Shown here piece by piece: positions 1 through 5,262 of a stretch of 5,262 nt of DNA; the first letter of the stretch is position 1, and each line of letters starts with the position of its first letter. The stretch comes from Actinomycetes bacterium. GTDB lineage: Bacteria; Actinomycetota; Acidimicrobiia; Acidimicrobiales; RAAP-2. The notes under the pieces were generated by a model, which did not search any database, had not been told where the DNA came from, and worked only from the letters and a program-made list of their open reading frames with translations. The translations under genes were made by a program, and so were the position numbers. The stretch covers positions 1 through 5,262 of the forward strand of contig JAKBCI010000139.1 of assembly GCA_021807965.1 (NCBI GenBank), in the 5' to 3' direction.

Positions 1-532
1 GTCTTGAACTAGACGCGAAGACGCCACCTCGATCGATATCACCGACCAGCAGCGCCGGGACGTCCGCCGCGCGCGCGAAGCCGAGATTCACTATGTCTGA
101 CGAGCGCAGGTTTATCTCGGCTGGACTGCCCGCGCCTTCGCAGATCACAACGTCGAATCGACGCCGAAGATCGCGGTGCGCGTCAAGCACGACATCCAGC
201 AGATCGTGCTTACGCTGCCACCCCACGGTGGCGTCCAAGTTCCCCACCGGGCGACCGAGCACGATGATCTGACTCGTCGTGTCGGTGCCCGGCTTCAAAA
301 GGACGGGATTCATCGTCACCTCGGGATCGAGACCACACGCCTGCGCTTGCACGACCTGGGCGCGACCCATCTCACCGTGATCTTTCGTCACGTAGGAGTT
401 CAACGACATGTTCTGGGCCTTGAAAGGTGCGACAGACACACCCTGGCGATGGAGCCAGCGACACAGCCCGGTCACGACTGTCGTCTTACCTGATCCCGAG
501 GAGGTGCCCAGTATGAGTAGCGACGAACCCAC
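1..532 (-). CDS. cobQ: Cobyric acid synthase CobQ, N-terminal part (3' end cut by window edge)
   Basis: CobQ (CbiP) uses glutamine and ATP to amidate four side chains (b, d, e, g) of adenosylcobyrinic acid a,c-diamide, giving adenosylcobyric acid in the cytoplasm. The 177 visible residues cover the dethiobiotin-synthetase-like ATPase domain. They show the P-loop [10 protein letters not shown] at residues 9-18, the family signature [10 protein letters not shown] at 38-47, then [26 protein letters not shown] and GDIDRGGVF near the left edge. The frame stays open to base 2; the C-terminal glutaminase-like half lies outside. The GTG start at 530-532 is chosen because it gives the usual short lead-in before the first beta strand and shares one base with the cobT stop (TAGTG), which suggests coupled translation. 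The family is clear. Only completeness of the missing part is unknown. Confidence 0.95.
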   Translation of the reverse strand, partial: MGSSLLILGTSSGSGKTTVVTGLCRWLHRQGVSVAPFKAQNMSLNSYVTKDHGEMGRAQVVQAQACGLDPEVTMNPVLLKPGTDTTSQIIVLGRPVGNLDATVGWQRKHDLLDVVLDAHRDLRRRFDVVICEGAGSPAEINLRSSDIVNLGFARAADVPALLVGDIDRGGVFASSSR

Positions 533-1608
533 TACTCGGTGACGCTCTCTCGCTCGCTCACACCGGCCGAGTCGAACGTCGCCATCTCAGCGAGGATACG
601 AGCCGCTGCCTGGACCAAGGGGACCGCGAGGACCGCTCCGGTGCCCTCACCGAGACGAAGCCCCAGATCCAAAACGGGCACCAGTTGAAGGTGCGCCAAT
701 CCAATACTGGCGCCCGGTTCACTCGAACGATGACCACCCACGAGATACCCCTTGACGTCGGGCGCCAGGGCGTTGGCAATGAGCGCACCGGCGACGGCGA
801 TGACTCCGTCGATCACGACCGGGACCCGCGCCGCGGCACCCGCGACGATGAAACCGGCGATCGCGGCAATCTCGAGTCCACCCAGTTCCGCCACGATCTC
901 GAGCGGACCGGCGTCGGGCGCGAGACGAGCGAGCGCGGTCTCAATCACTGAGGTCTTGAGGCGAAGCGTCGCGTCGTCGATCCCCGTTCCCCGACCCGTC
1001 ACGACGCGTGGACTCGTCGAGGTGAAGGCCGCGATGAGCGCTGAGCTGGGTGTCGTGTTGCCGATGCCCATGTCGCCGGTGGCGAGCATGCGTGCGCCGT
1101 GCGCGAGTGCCTCATTGGCGATGTCCGCGCCGACGTCGAGTGCGGCGACGACCTGCTCACGCGTCATCGCAGCCTGCAGCGCCAGATTCGCCGTGCCCTT
1201 AGCGACGTTACGTCGATGCAGCGCATCAAGCCCGGGCGCCAACGGCGTCGCAACCCCGACGTCGATAATTTGCACCTCAGCGCCCACCTGGCGCGCCAGC
1301 ACGTTGATTGCTGCGCCACCGGCACAGAAATTGGCCACCATCTGCGCGGTGACTTCAGCGGGCCACGGTGTCACCCCCGACGAAACGACACCGTGGTCGC
1401 CGGCGAAGACGCCGACCGTGACGGGTGCGGGAACGGGCGGCGGGCAGACTCGCGCGATCGCACTGAGCTGAACGCCCAGGTCCTCAAGGCGTCCGAGTGA
1501 ACCGAGCGGTTTGGTAAGTCGGGTGTGACGCCGTCGTGCGTCCTCGGCCGCCACCTCGTCAACGGGTTGGATCCTGGCGAGCGCCTGTGCACATGGTCCG
1601 TCATTCAT
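532..1608 (-). CDS. cobT: Nicotinate-nucleotide:dimethylbenzimidazole phosphoribosyltransferase CobT
   Basis: CobT moves the phosphoribosyl group of nicotinate mononucleotide onto the lower-ligand base, usually 5,6-dimethylbenzimidazole, giving alpha-ribazole 5'-phosphate for CobS. The 358-residue product has the usual family length. Visible signatures are [11 protein letters not shown] at 32-42, FAGDHGV at 68-74, the loop [11 protein letters not shown] at 177-187, and LGEGTGA at 319-325. Glu321 corresponds to the catalytic glutamate (Glu317 of the Salmonella enzyme). The ATG at 1606-1608 is chosen over an in-frame ATG 18 nt upstream because a GAGGAG ribosome site sits 6 nt before it. This start overlaps the end of the cobD-like gene by 8 nt. 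No bluB or alpha-ribazole phosphatase gene is seen nearby, so the source of the base and the removal of the phosphate must be encoded elsewhere. Confidence 0.96.
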   Translation of the reverse strand: MNDGPCAQALARIQPVDEVAAEDARRRHTRLTKPLGSLGRLEDLGVQLSAIARVCPPPVPAPVTVGVFAGDHGVVSSGVTPWPAEVTAQMVANFCAGGAAINVLARQVGAEVQIIDVGVATPLAPGLDALHRRNVAKGTANLALQAAMTREQVVAALDVGADIANEALAHGARMLATGDMGIGNTTPSSALIAAFTSTSPRVVTGRGTGIDDATLRLKTSVIETALARLAPDAGPLEIVAELGGLEIAAIAGFIVAGAAARVPVVIDGVIAVAGALIANALAPDVKGYLVGGHRSSEPGASIGLAHLQLVPVLDLGLRLGEGTGAVLAVPLVQAAARILAEMATFDSAGVSERESVTE

Positions 1609-2560
1609 TGCTTTCTCCTCTTTCATGTTTCGTGTCGTGATTTCGCACCGTCATGTGCTCGTAGTCGGCCCACCGTGCTTCAAGTCGTTCGAGCGCGTGC
1701 TCGAGACGGTCCAATCCCTCGCGGTCCGGTACCGCGATTCGAACAACACCGTCAAGCCCGAAATTGGCGCAGTCGCGCACCACAATCGCCTCCGTGATGA
1801 GGGCGTTGCGTAGCCCCGGAGCATCGACGAGGAGCCAATTCGCGTCGGACGCTCGAGCTGAGAGGCGGTGACGAGCAAGTACTTGTCCGAGTTGTCCTCG
1901 GAGACGAACAACTCCCGCATGTGACGCGCCAAGATCGAGGGCGTCGAGCAGATCGGCCAGCGCCTCGCACGCGAGGCCGTTCAGCGCCCACGCCGGTTGG
2001 CGCCGACGACACGCGCCGATGAAGCTCGGATCCGCGAGGATGTAGCCAATACGAAGTCCCGGACACGCCAGCAATTTGGTGAGTGAGCCTACGACCACGC
2101 TGTGCTCGTCACCTCGAGTCCAGTGACCGGTGGCCAACGGGTAGAACGCCTCGTCCCAGACTGCGGCCCGCTCATCAGGTGGCGCGAGCAGCCCCAGGGG
2201 ATTGTGTGGATTTGATCGCCAGCGCGGGCCGTCACCTCGCGGATGCAACGAGAATTCCGGCTCTTGTACTGAACCTCCGATGATCGACGCCACGATCGTG
2301 ATCGCTTCGGCACCACCGTTGGTGAGCAAGAGGCGCTCGGGGTCAACCCCCATGCGTGACGCCAACGCGCGCGTGGCGTGCTCGGGATCAGGGTATCGTC
2401 CAACGGCGTCGAGGTGACGCTCGAGTATCGGCCTCGGATCGCTCGCCAAGGGGTTCAGTGACTGGGAGAGGTCAAGGACTCGCGCGACTGGCACGCCAAG
2501 CATCCTCGCGACGCGTGCGCCGTCGCCACCGTGGGCCCCGGGCGGAAGCGCCGTCGTCAT
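1601..2560 (-). CDS. cobD: Compact PLP-dependent threonine-phosphate decarboxylase-like enzyme (CobD/CobC)
   Basis: This is a fold-type I PLP enzyme of the group that decarboxylates L-threonine O-3-phosphate to (R)-1-aminopropan-2-ol phosphate, the linker used by CbiB. (It is called cobD in Salmonella and cobC in Pseudomonas and Mycobacterium.) Visible landmarks are HGGD at 10-13, SLNPLA at 34-39, RYPDP at 55-59, TNGGAEAI at 80-87, SNPHNPLG at 116-123, WDEAF at 135-139 and SLTKLLACPGLRIGY at 159-173. Lys162 is the expected PLP Schiff-base lysine. At 319 residues it is shorter than the usual 350-365: only about 13 residues separate PEF from NPHNP, and the helix before DEAF is also short. The start at 2560 is chosen for its ATGA overlap with cbiB; a GTG at 2575 would add five residues. 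Another aminotransferase activity cannot be excluded from sequence alone, but the operon supports this role. Confidence 0.85.
   Translation of the reverse strand: MTTALPPGAHGGDGARVARMLGVPVARVLDLSQSLNPLASDPRPILERHLDAVGRYPDPEHATRALASRMGVDPERLLLTNGGAEAITIVASIIGGSVQEPEFSLHPRGDGPRWRSNPHNPLGLLAPPDERAAVWDEAFYPLATGHWTRGDEHSVVVGSLTKLLACPGLRIGYILADPSFIGACRRRQPAWALNGLACEALADLLDALDLGASHAGVVRLRGQLGQVLARHRLSARASDANWLLVDAPGLRNALITEAIVVRDCANFGLDGVVRIAVPDREGLDRLEHALERLEARWADYEHMTVRNHDTKHERGESNE
1615..1620 (-). promoter_or_regulatory. Ribosome binding site of cobT (GAGGAG)
   Basis: The minus strand reads GAGGAG followed by six bases and then the ATG at 1606-1608. This is the best Shine-Dalgarno match at any gene junction in the window. 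It lies inside the last codons of the cobD-like gene and decides between two in-frame ATGs: the one at 1626 is upstream of this site and has no comparable motif. It may let cobT be translated partly independently of its upstream neighbour. Confidence 0.75.
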
Positions 2561-3474
2561 CGTCGGCGCACCCACGTGGCGAGCCCGACCACGAGCAAGA
2601 TGAGCGCCAACGCCGTCGACACGTCGCGACTCAAGCGTACGGCGTCGTTGATATCCTCACCACGCGCCGGTCGCCCGTAGCCGAGCGCCGGTCGCTGCTC
2701 ACTGCGACCGGCGTAAGTACTTTGTCCTCCGAGACGAAGTCCGAGCGCGGCGGCAAAAGCCACTTCTCCGACGCCCGAGTTAGGAGAGGGGTGCAGCGGG
2801 GCTTGGCGAAGGACCCCACGGACTATTAACGGTGTCGCACTGGATCTCACGAGTGCGACCAGCCCAGCCGTGCAGCGTGCGGGTATCCAGTTCACCACGT
2901 CGTCGAGTCGCGCACTCGCCCAACCGTAGTTCTCGTAGCGCGCCGAGTGATGACCCACCATCGCATCCATCGTGTTCACTGCTCGATACCCGAGCGTGCC
3001 GGCGGGACCGCACAGCGCGGCCCACAACACCGGTGCCACCAACGAGTCGACCGTGTTCTCCGCGACCGATTCAACTGCGGCACGTGCGATCTCTGATGAG
3101 TCGAGATCGAAGGGGTCGCGGCCAACGAGTGAGGGCAACGCCGCACGCGCGCCGAGCAGGTCATCTTTCGCTAACGCCTCACCCACCCTCTGCGCGGCTT
3201 CGCCCAATGATCGAGCGCCGACCGAGCTGTAGGTCGCGAGCGTCGTGGAGCGGACTGCGAGCCCGCTCGCTACCCCAATCATCGTGCCGATCGTCGCATG
3301 CAGTGTCCCTCGCCGCCGATCATCGCGGTAGAAGAACCTCTCGAAGCCATTCATCACGTTGCCGAAATACACGAGTGGATGCACCGCGCTCGGTGGCTCG
3401 CCCACCAGCCGATCGACGAACACACCGAGGGCCGCACCAATCATCCACGCCGGTCGAATGAGTCCACGCATCAT
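2557..3474 (-). CDS. cbiB: Adenosylcobinamide-phosphate synthase CbiB (membrane protein)
   Basis: CbiB (called CobD in Pseudomonas and Mycobacterium) joins adenosylcobyric acid to aminopropanol phosphate, giving adenosylcobinamide phosphate at the inner face of the membrane. The 305-residue product shows the family's N-terminal DRLVGEPPSAVHPL at 21-34, GRDPFDLDSSEIARAAVESV at 118-137, AENTVDS at 138-144, then GYRAVNTMDAMVGHHSARY and SARLDDVVNWIPAR. Hydrophobic segments occur at the N-terminus, around 60-72 and 143-160, and at the extreme C-terminus before RRR. The frame is open much further upstream through cobS, but homology begins at the chosen ATG at 3472-3474, whose ATGA overlaps the cobS stop. 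A second ATG directly follows, so the start could be one codon later. It sits between CobS and the aminopropanol-phosphate enzyme, its functional partners. Confidence 0.95.
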   Translation of the reverse strand: MMRGLIRPAWMIGAALGVFVDRLVGEPPSAVHPLVYFGNVMNGFERFFYRDDRRRGTLHATIGTMIGVASGLAVRSTTLATYSSVGARSLGEAAQRVGEALAKDDLLGARAALPSLVGRDPFDLDSSEIARAAVESVAENTVDSLVAPVLWAALCGPAGTLGYRAVNTMDAMVGHHSARYENYGWASARLDDVVNWIPARCTAGLVALVRSSATPLIVRGVLRQAPLHPSPNSGVGEVAFAAALGLRLGGQSTYAGRSEQRPALGYGRPARGEDINDAVRLSRDVSTALALILLVVGLATWVRRR

Positions 3475-4202
3475 CGCATCGCCAGTACCAGCAAGCCGAG
3501 GGTCTCCGCTACCACCCCGGATGCACCCAGAACATCGCCCGTATAGCCGCCCAGTCGACGCCACGAGAGCGCCGCTACCGCTCCCGCTCCGATCACCTCG
3601 GCCCCAAGCGCCGCCACACCGCGAATCGAGCGAGCGCTGAATAAGAGCGTCGCGGCCACGAGCAGGCCAGTAAACACCGAGCTCGCCAGCACGCCGCGTC
3701 TTCGCGTCACGCTCGACGTCGAACCCGAGCCTAAGAACGCCTGCACGATGCCGTTGGAGCGAGCGTAGGGGAGCACCAACGAAATGGCCACCATCAACGT
3801 GCGCGAAGCGCACCACAACCCACTAATCGCGATAATCGACGGTCGCGTCGCTTCGAGGGCGCCGATGCGAAGCGCGAGCACGGCAACGACACTGAGGAGT
3901 CCGAACGCTCCGATCGCGGGGTCTGACATCGCCGCCAATCGTCGCTCTCGCGACAAGGGAGCGAGAAGCCCGTCACCCGCGTCGGCCACGCCGTCGAAAT
4001 GCAAGAGACCCGTCAGCGCCAGATCGGCTACCACCGCCACTACGGCCGCCACCAACGAGGGCCAGATGCGAGAGCTCGCCCACCAGACGCCGCCCACCGC
4101 GAGGCCGAGTACGGCACCAACCAAGGGGAACCATGCGAAAGTGAAAATGGTGGGCGTCGCGTCTCTTCCAAAGATCGTGAGGAATGCGAAAGCCCTTCTC
4201 AC
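3471..4202 (-). CDS. cobS: Adenosylcobinamide-GDP ribazoletransferase CobS (cobalamin synthase)
   Basis: CobS is an integral membrane enzyme that condenses adenosylcobinamide-GDP with alpha-ribazole phosphate, giving adenosylcobalamin phosphate and GMP. The 243-residue product matches the usual length. It begins with the typical FLTIFGR, has hydrophobic helices around 25-40 and 48-66, and carries the acidic metal/substrate motif LLHFDGVADAGDGLL at 66-80. SDPAIGAFG follows at 93-101. Further helices lie around 103-115, 124-143 and 170-186, and LGGYTGDVLGAS near 217-228 closes the family pattern. Start GTG at 4200-4202 overlaps the cobU stop as GTGA and gives an N-terminus that fits the family. 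The donor for this reaction is the GDP-activated cobinamide made by CobU, so an intact cobS next to a gutted cobU is notable. Confidence 0.95.
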   Translation of the reverse strand: MRRAFAFLTIFGRDATPTIFTFAWFPLVGAVLGLAVGGVWWASSRIWPSLVAAVVAVVADLALTGLLHFDGVADAGDGLLAPLSRERRLAAMSDPAIGAFGLLSVVAVLALRIGALEATRPSIIAISGLWCASRTLMVAISLVLPYARSNGIVQAFLGSGSTSSVTRRRGVLASSVFTGLLVAATLLFSARSIRGVAALGAEVIGAGAVAALSWRRLGGYTGDVLGASGVVAETLGLLVLAMR

Positions 4203-4462
4203 CGCGCACCCGGCGCCTTCAAAGCCATCAGCTGTCCAGCGACCGCCAGGAAAACCCCATAGGCGCGCTCGGCGACTAACTGATTCAGCCCACCCAACGC
4301 GTCACGGTGGGACTGGGGTACCTCGCTCAACGAGTACACGCCCGGGCCCACCTCGTCTGGCACGATCACCACGTCGCCTCGCCAGTACGCCAGGGCCGCA
4401 AGCAACACCTCGGCGACCGACGATTTCCCCGATCGGGCGCCTTCGAGCACCAAGGTGATCAT
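4199..4462 (-). CDS. cobU: Internally deleted CobU (adenosylcobinamide kinase/guanylyltransferase remnant, 87 aa)
   Basis: Normal CobU (170-190 residues) phosphorylates adenosylcobinamide and transfers GMP from GTP to the phosphate through a guanylylated histidine. Here residues 1-25 match its N-terminus, with a P-loop-like LEGARSGKS at 6-14 in a beta-strand/helix context. Residues from about 29 on match its C-terminal third: DVVIVPDEVGPGV at 30-42, HRDALGGLNQLVAE at 52-65 and VFLAVAGQLMALK at 70-82. Roughly 85-100 residues between them are absent, including the HR..RP region with the GMP-accepting histidine. The first Walker A glycine (GGARSGKS in the family) is Glu7. There is no stop or frameshift. 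The ATG start at 4460-4462 overlaps the cbiZ stop as ATGA, and the stop overlaps cobS. It may be a decayed gene, a repurposed small protein or an assembly collapse. Family origin is clear; activity is doubtful. Confidence 0.85.
   Translation of the reverse strand: MITLVLEGARSGKSSVAEVLLAALAYWRGDVVIVPDEVGPGVYSLSEVPQSHRDALGGLNQLVAERAYGVFLAVAGQLMALKAPGAR
4380..4393 (-). repeat. CTGGCG-TA-CTGGCG short direct repeat at the cobU fusion joint
   Basis: On the minus strand two copies of CTGGCG (plus-strand CGCCAG at 4380-4385 and 4388-4393) are separated by two bases. They encode Leu24-Ala25-Tyr26-Trp27-Arg28, where the N-terminal and C-terminal CobU homologies meet. Short direct repeats are common at slippage deletion endpoints, so this may mark the joint. 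Six bases in GC-rich DNA can also recur by chance. Confidence 0.45.
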
Positions 4463-5097
4463 GCCCACTCGCTTCGTGCGCCGCGAACAACGGCCCGGTG
4501 CACCGCGCGCGCGAGTCGTGATCCCCACACCGAGCGCGGTCCTAGGAACATCTCCTCATCACCACCGAGCGGACACGCAATGCACACGGCGTCCGACGCC
4601 GTGCCCGTGCCCGCGATACCCACGTCCCACAGCGCTTGCGCCTTGGCTTCGGTGGCGGTGGTGAGCGCGTTCAAAAGTGCACCCGGCGTCACTCGCACCG
4701 GAAGGAACGCCACCACGTTGATGGTGCCCGGCTCAGTGCCGTCATTGACCACTTCAGCGTCACTCGCGGCCCAGGTCGGCTTTCGGACCCCTACCGTGAC
4801 GTACGCGTCAAGCCCCTTCTCGTGTTCGTGGAGAACCCCGCGTACCGGTACCGCGGTCAACATTGCGACGCCGTCTTCGCGCAGATCAAAATGGCCAGCG
4901 ATCTGGCGCACGTGATGTTCGACGTCACGTCGCGCGTACTCGTGGGGTACTTGGATATTGAGAATCCAATGACGTGTACCGAGCCCACCACCACTCACCG
5001 CGGTTGCGGCGACCAACATGGGTGTGGCGAGACGCCACGAAAGGACGTCCAGCGCCACGTCTTCTTCGAAACGTGAGAGAAGTTCGGGTTGGATCAA
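4459..5097 (-). CDS. cbiZ: Adenosylcobinamide amidohydrolase CbiZ
   Basis: CbiZ hydrolyses the aminopropanol amide bond of adenosylcobinamide, releasing adenosylcobyric acid that CbiB can reuse. It is a salvage enzyme first described in archaea and later found in bacteria. The 212-residue product has the expected family length and motifs: VLSWRL at 18-23, [20 protein letters not shown] at 32-51, [10 protein letters not shown] at 79-88, [12 protein letters not shown] at 100-111, and the core [20 protein letters not shown] at 125-144. [10 protein letters not shown] at 147-156 and [14 protein letters not shown] at 163-176 complete it. The start is TTG at 5095-5097, overlapping the cobO stop as TTGA, with an AAGGG ribosome-site match 9 nt upstream; no ATG or GTG before the conserved block fits as well. 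Placement next to cobU and cbiB fits cobinamide recycling that avoids the kinase step. Confidence 0.92.
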   Translation of the reverse strand: MIQPELLSRFEEDVALDVLSWRLATPMLVAATAVSGGGLGTRHWILNIQVPHEYARRDVEHHVRQIAGHFDLREDGVAMLTAVPVRGVLHEHEKGLDAYVTVGVRKPTWAASDAEVVNDGTEPGTINVVAFLPVRVTPGALLNALTTATEAKAQALWDVGIAGTGTASDAVCIACPLGGDEEMFLGPRSVWGSRLARAVHRAVVRGARSEWA

Positions 5098-5262
5098 TAT
5101 TCAATACCCTTCATGGCTCGGATGCCCTGGTCGTAGGCGTGCTTGACCACCCGCATCTCAGTGACGGTATTGGCGATGTCGATGAGCTGGCTGGGAGCAT
5201 TTCGACCGGTGATCACCACGTTGGTCTTGCGGGGACGATCTTCGATCGTTCGAACCACGTCG
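5094..5262 (-). CDS. cobO: Corrinoid adenosyltransferase CobO/BtuR, C-terminal end (5' part outside window)
   Basis: CobO (CobA/BtuR type) transfers the 5'-deoxyadenosyl group of ATP to the reduced cobalt of corrinoids. Only the last 55 residues are present, but they are diagnostic: [10 protein letters not shown], then [33 protein letters not shown], and the terminal RAMKGIEY, matching the family's usual ITGRnAP...LVTEM..vKH...Gi.A..GiE ending. The TGA stop at 5094-5096 overlaps the TTG start of cbiZ. The conserved ending shows that the protein finishes at its normal C-terminus. The P-loop, the start and any operon promoter lie beyond the right edge. Confidence 0.93.
   Translation of the reverse strand, partial: DVVRTIEDRPRKTNVVITGRNAPSQLIDIANTVTEMRVVKHAYDQGIRAMKGIEY
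5107..5111 (-). promoter_or_regulatory. Probable ribosome binding site of cbiZ (AAGGG)
   Basis: AAGGG lies on the minus strand within the final codons of cobO, nine bases before the TTG at 5095-5097. Together with the four-base stop/start overlap it supports the rare TTG as the cbiZ start. Confidence 0.5.

Noticed and set aside
752..1471. A 239-codon plus-strand open frame opposite cobT
   Set aside because: It is rich in Ala, Ser, Thr and Pro without recognisable motifs and lies entirely antisense to a clearly conserved cobT. In GC-rich DNA such shadow frames are expected.
2832..3461. A 209-codon plus-strand open frame opposite cbiB
   Set aside because: The Arg/Ser/Pro-rich, low-complexity product has no family features, and the opposite strand encodes conserved CbiB motifs throughout.
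3475..3816. A 114-codon upstream extension of the cbiB frame
   Set aside because: It runs through cobS in another frame. CbiB homology begins at the ATG at 3472-3474, which overlaps the cobS stop in the same way as the other junctions.
3784..4458. A 224-codon plus-strand open frame opposite cobS and cobU, considered as a source of the missing CobU segment
   Set aside because: Its product shows no HR..RP or other CobU central motif and looks like a composition-driven antisense frame.
4463..4528. A 22-codon N-terminal extension of the cobU frame
   Set aside because: The extension is Arg-rich, overlaps the cbiZ end and precedes the normal CobU N-terminus. The ATGA overlap start at 4462 fits better.
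1..5262. A cobalamin riboswitch or operon promoter within the window
   Set aside because: There is no non-coding stretch to hold one; the operon begins beyond the right edge.

Overview
The window is a solid block of minus-strand genes for the late (nucleotide-loop assembly) part of adenosylcobalamin synthesis. In transcription order (right to left) they are: the 3' end of cobO, cbiZ, a strongly shortened cobU, cobS, cbiB, a threonine-phosphate-decarboxylase-type cobD, cobT, and the 5' part of cobQ. No mobile element, RNA gene, CRISPR array, promoter or terminator is visible, and there is no non-coding stretch at all. Base composition is GC-rich (roughly 60-65% by eye). The GTG/TTG starts, the GC-rich codon use and the CobO/CbiZ/CobT protein style suggest a high-GC actinobacterium, perhaps of the Acidimicrobiia. 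That placement is an impression from sequence style, not a search result.

All seven gene junctions overlap. cobO/cbiZ (TTGA), cbiZ/cobU (ATGA), cobU/cobS (GTGA), cobS/cbiB (ATGA) and cbiB/cobD (ATGA) overlap by 4 nt. cobD/cobT overlap by 8 nt and cobT/cobQ by 1 nt (TAGTG). This implies one polycistronic mRNA with translational coupling, whose promoter lies beyond the right edge and whose end lies beyond the left edge.

The pathway reads as follows. CobO adenosylates the corrinoid. CobQ amidates it to adenosylcobyric acid. CobD makes aminopropanol phosphate, which CbiB attaches to give adenosylcobinamide phosphate. CobU should activate this with GTP. CobT makes alpha-ribazole phosphate, and CobS joins the two halves. 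CbiZ adds a salvage route by cutting imported adenosylcobinamide back to adenosylcobyric acid for CbiB.

The standout oddity is cobU. It encodes only 87 residues instead of the usual 170-190. The N-terminal P-loop region (itself lacking the first Walker A glycine) is joined in frame to the C-terminal third, so the central part with the guanylylated histidine is gone. Both gene overlaps are nevertheless intact. The CobD-like enzyme is also unusually compact in its middle. The operon therefore looks complete, except that its central GTP-transfer step may be missing, moved elsewhere in the genome, or performed differently.
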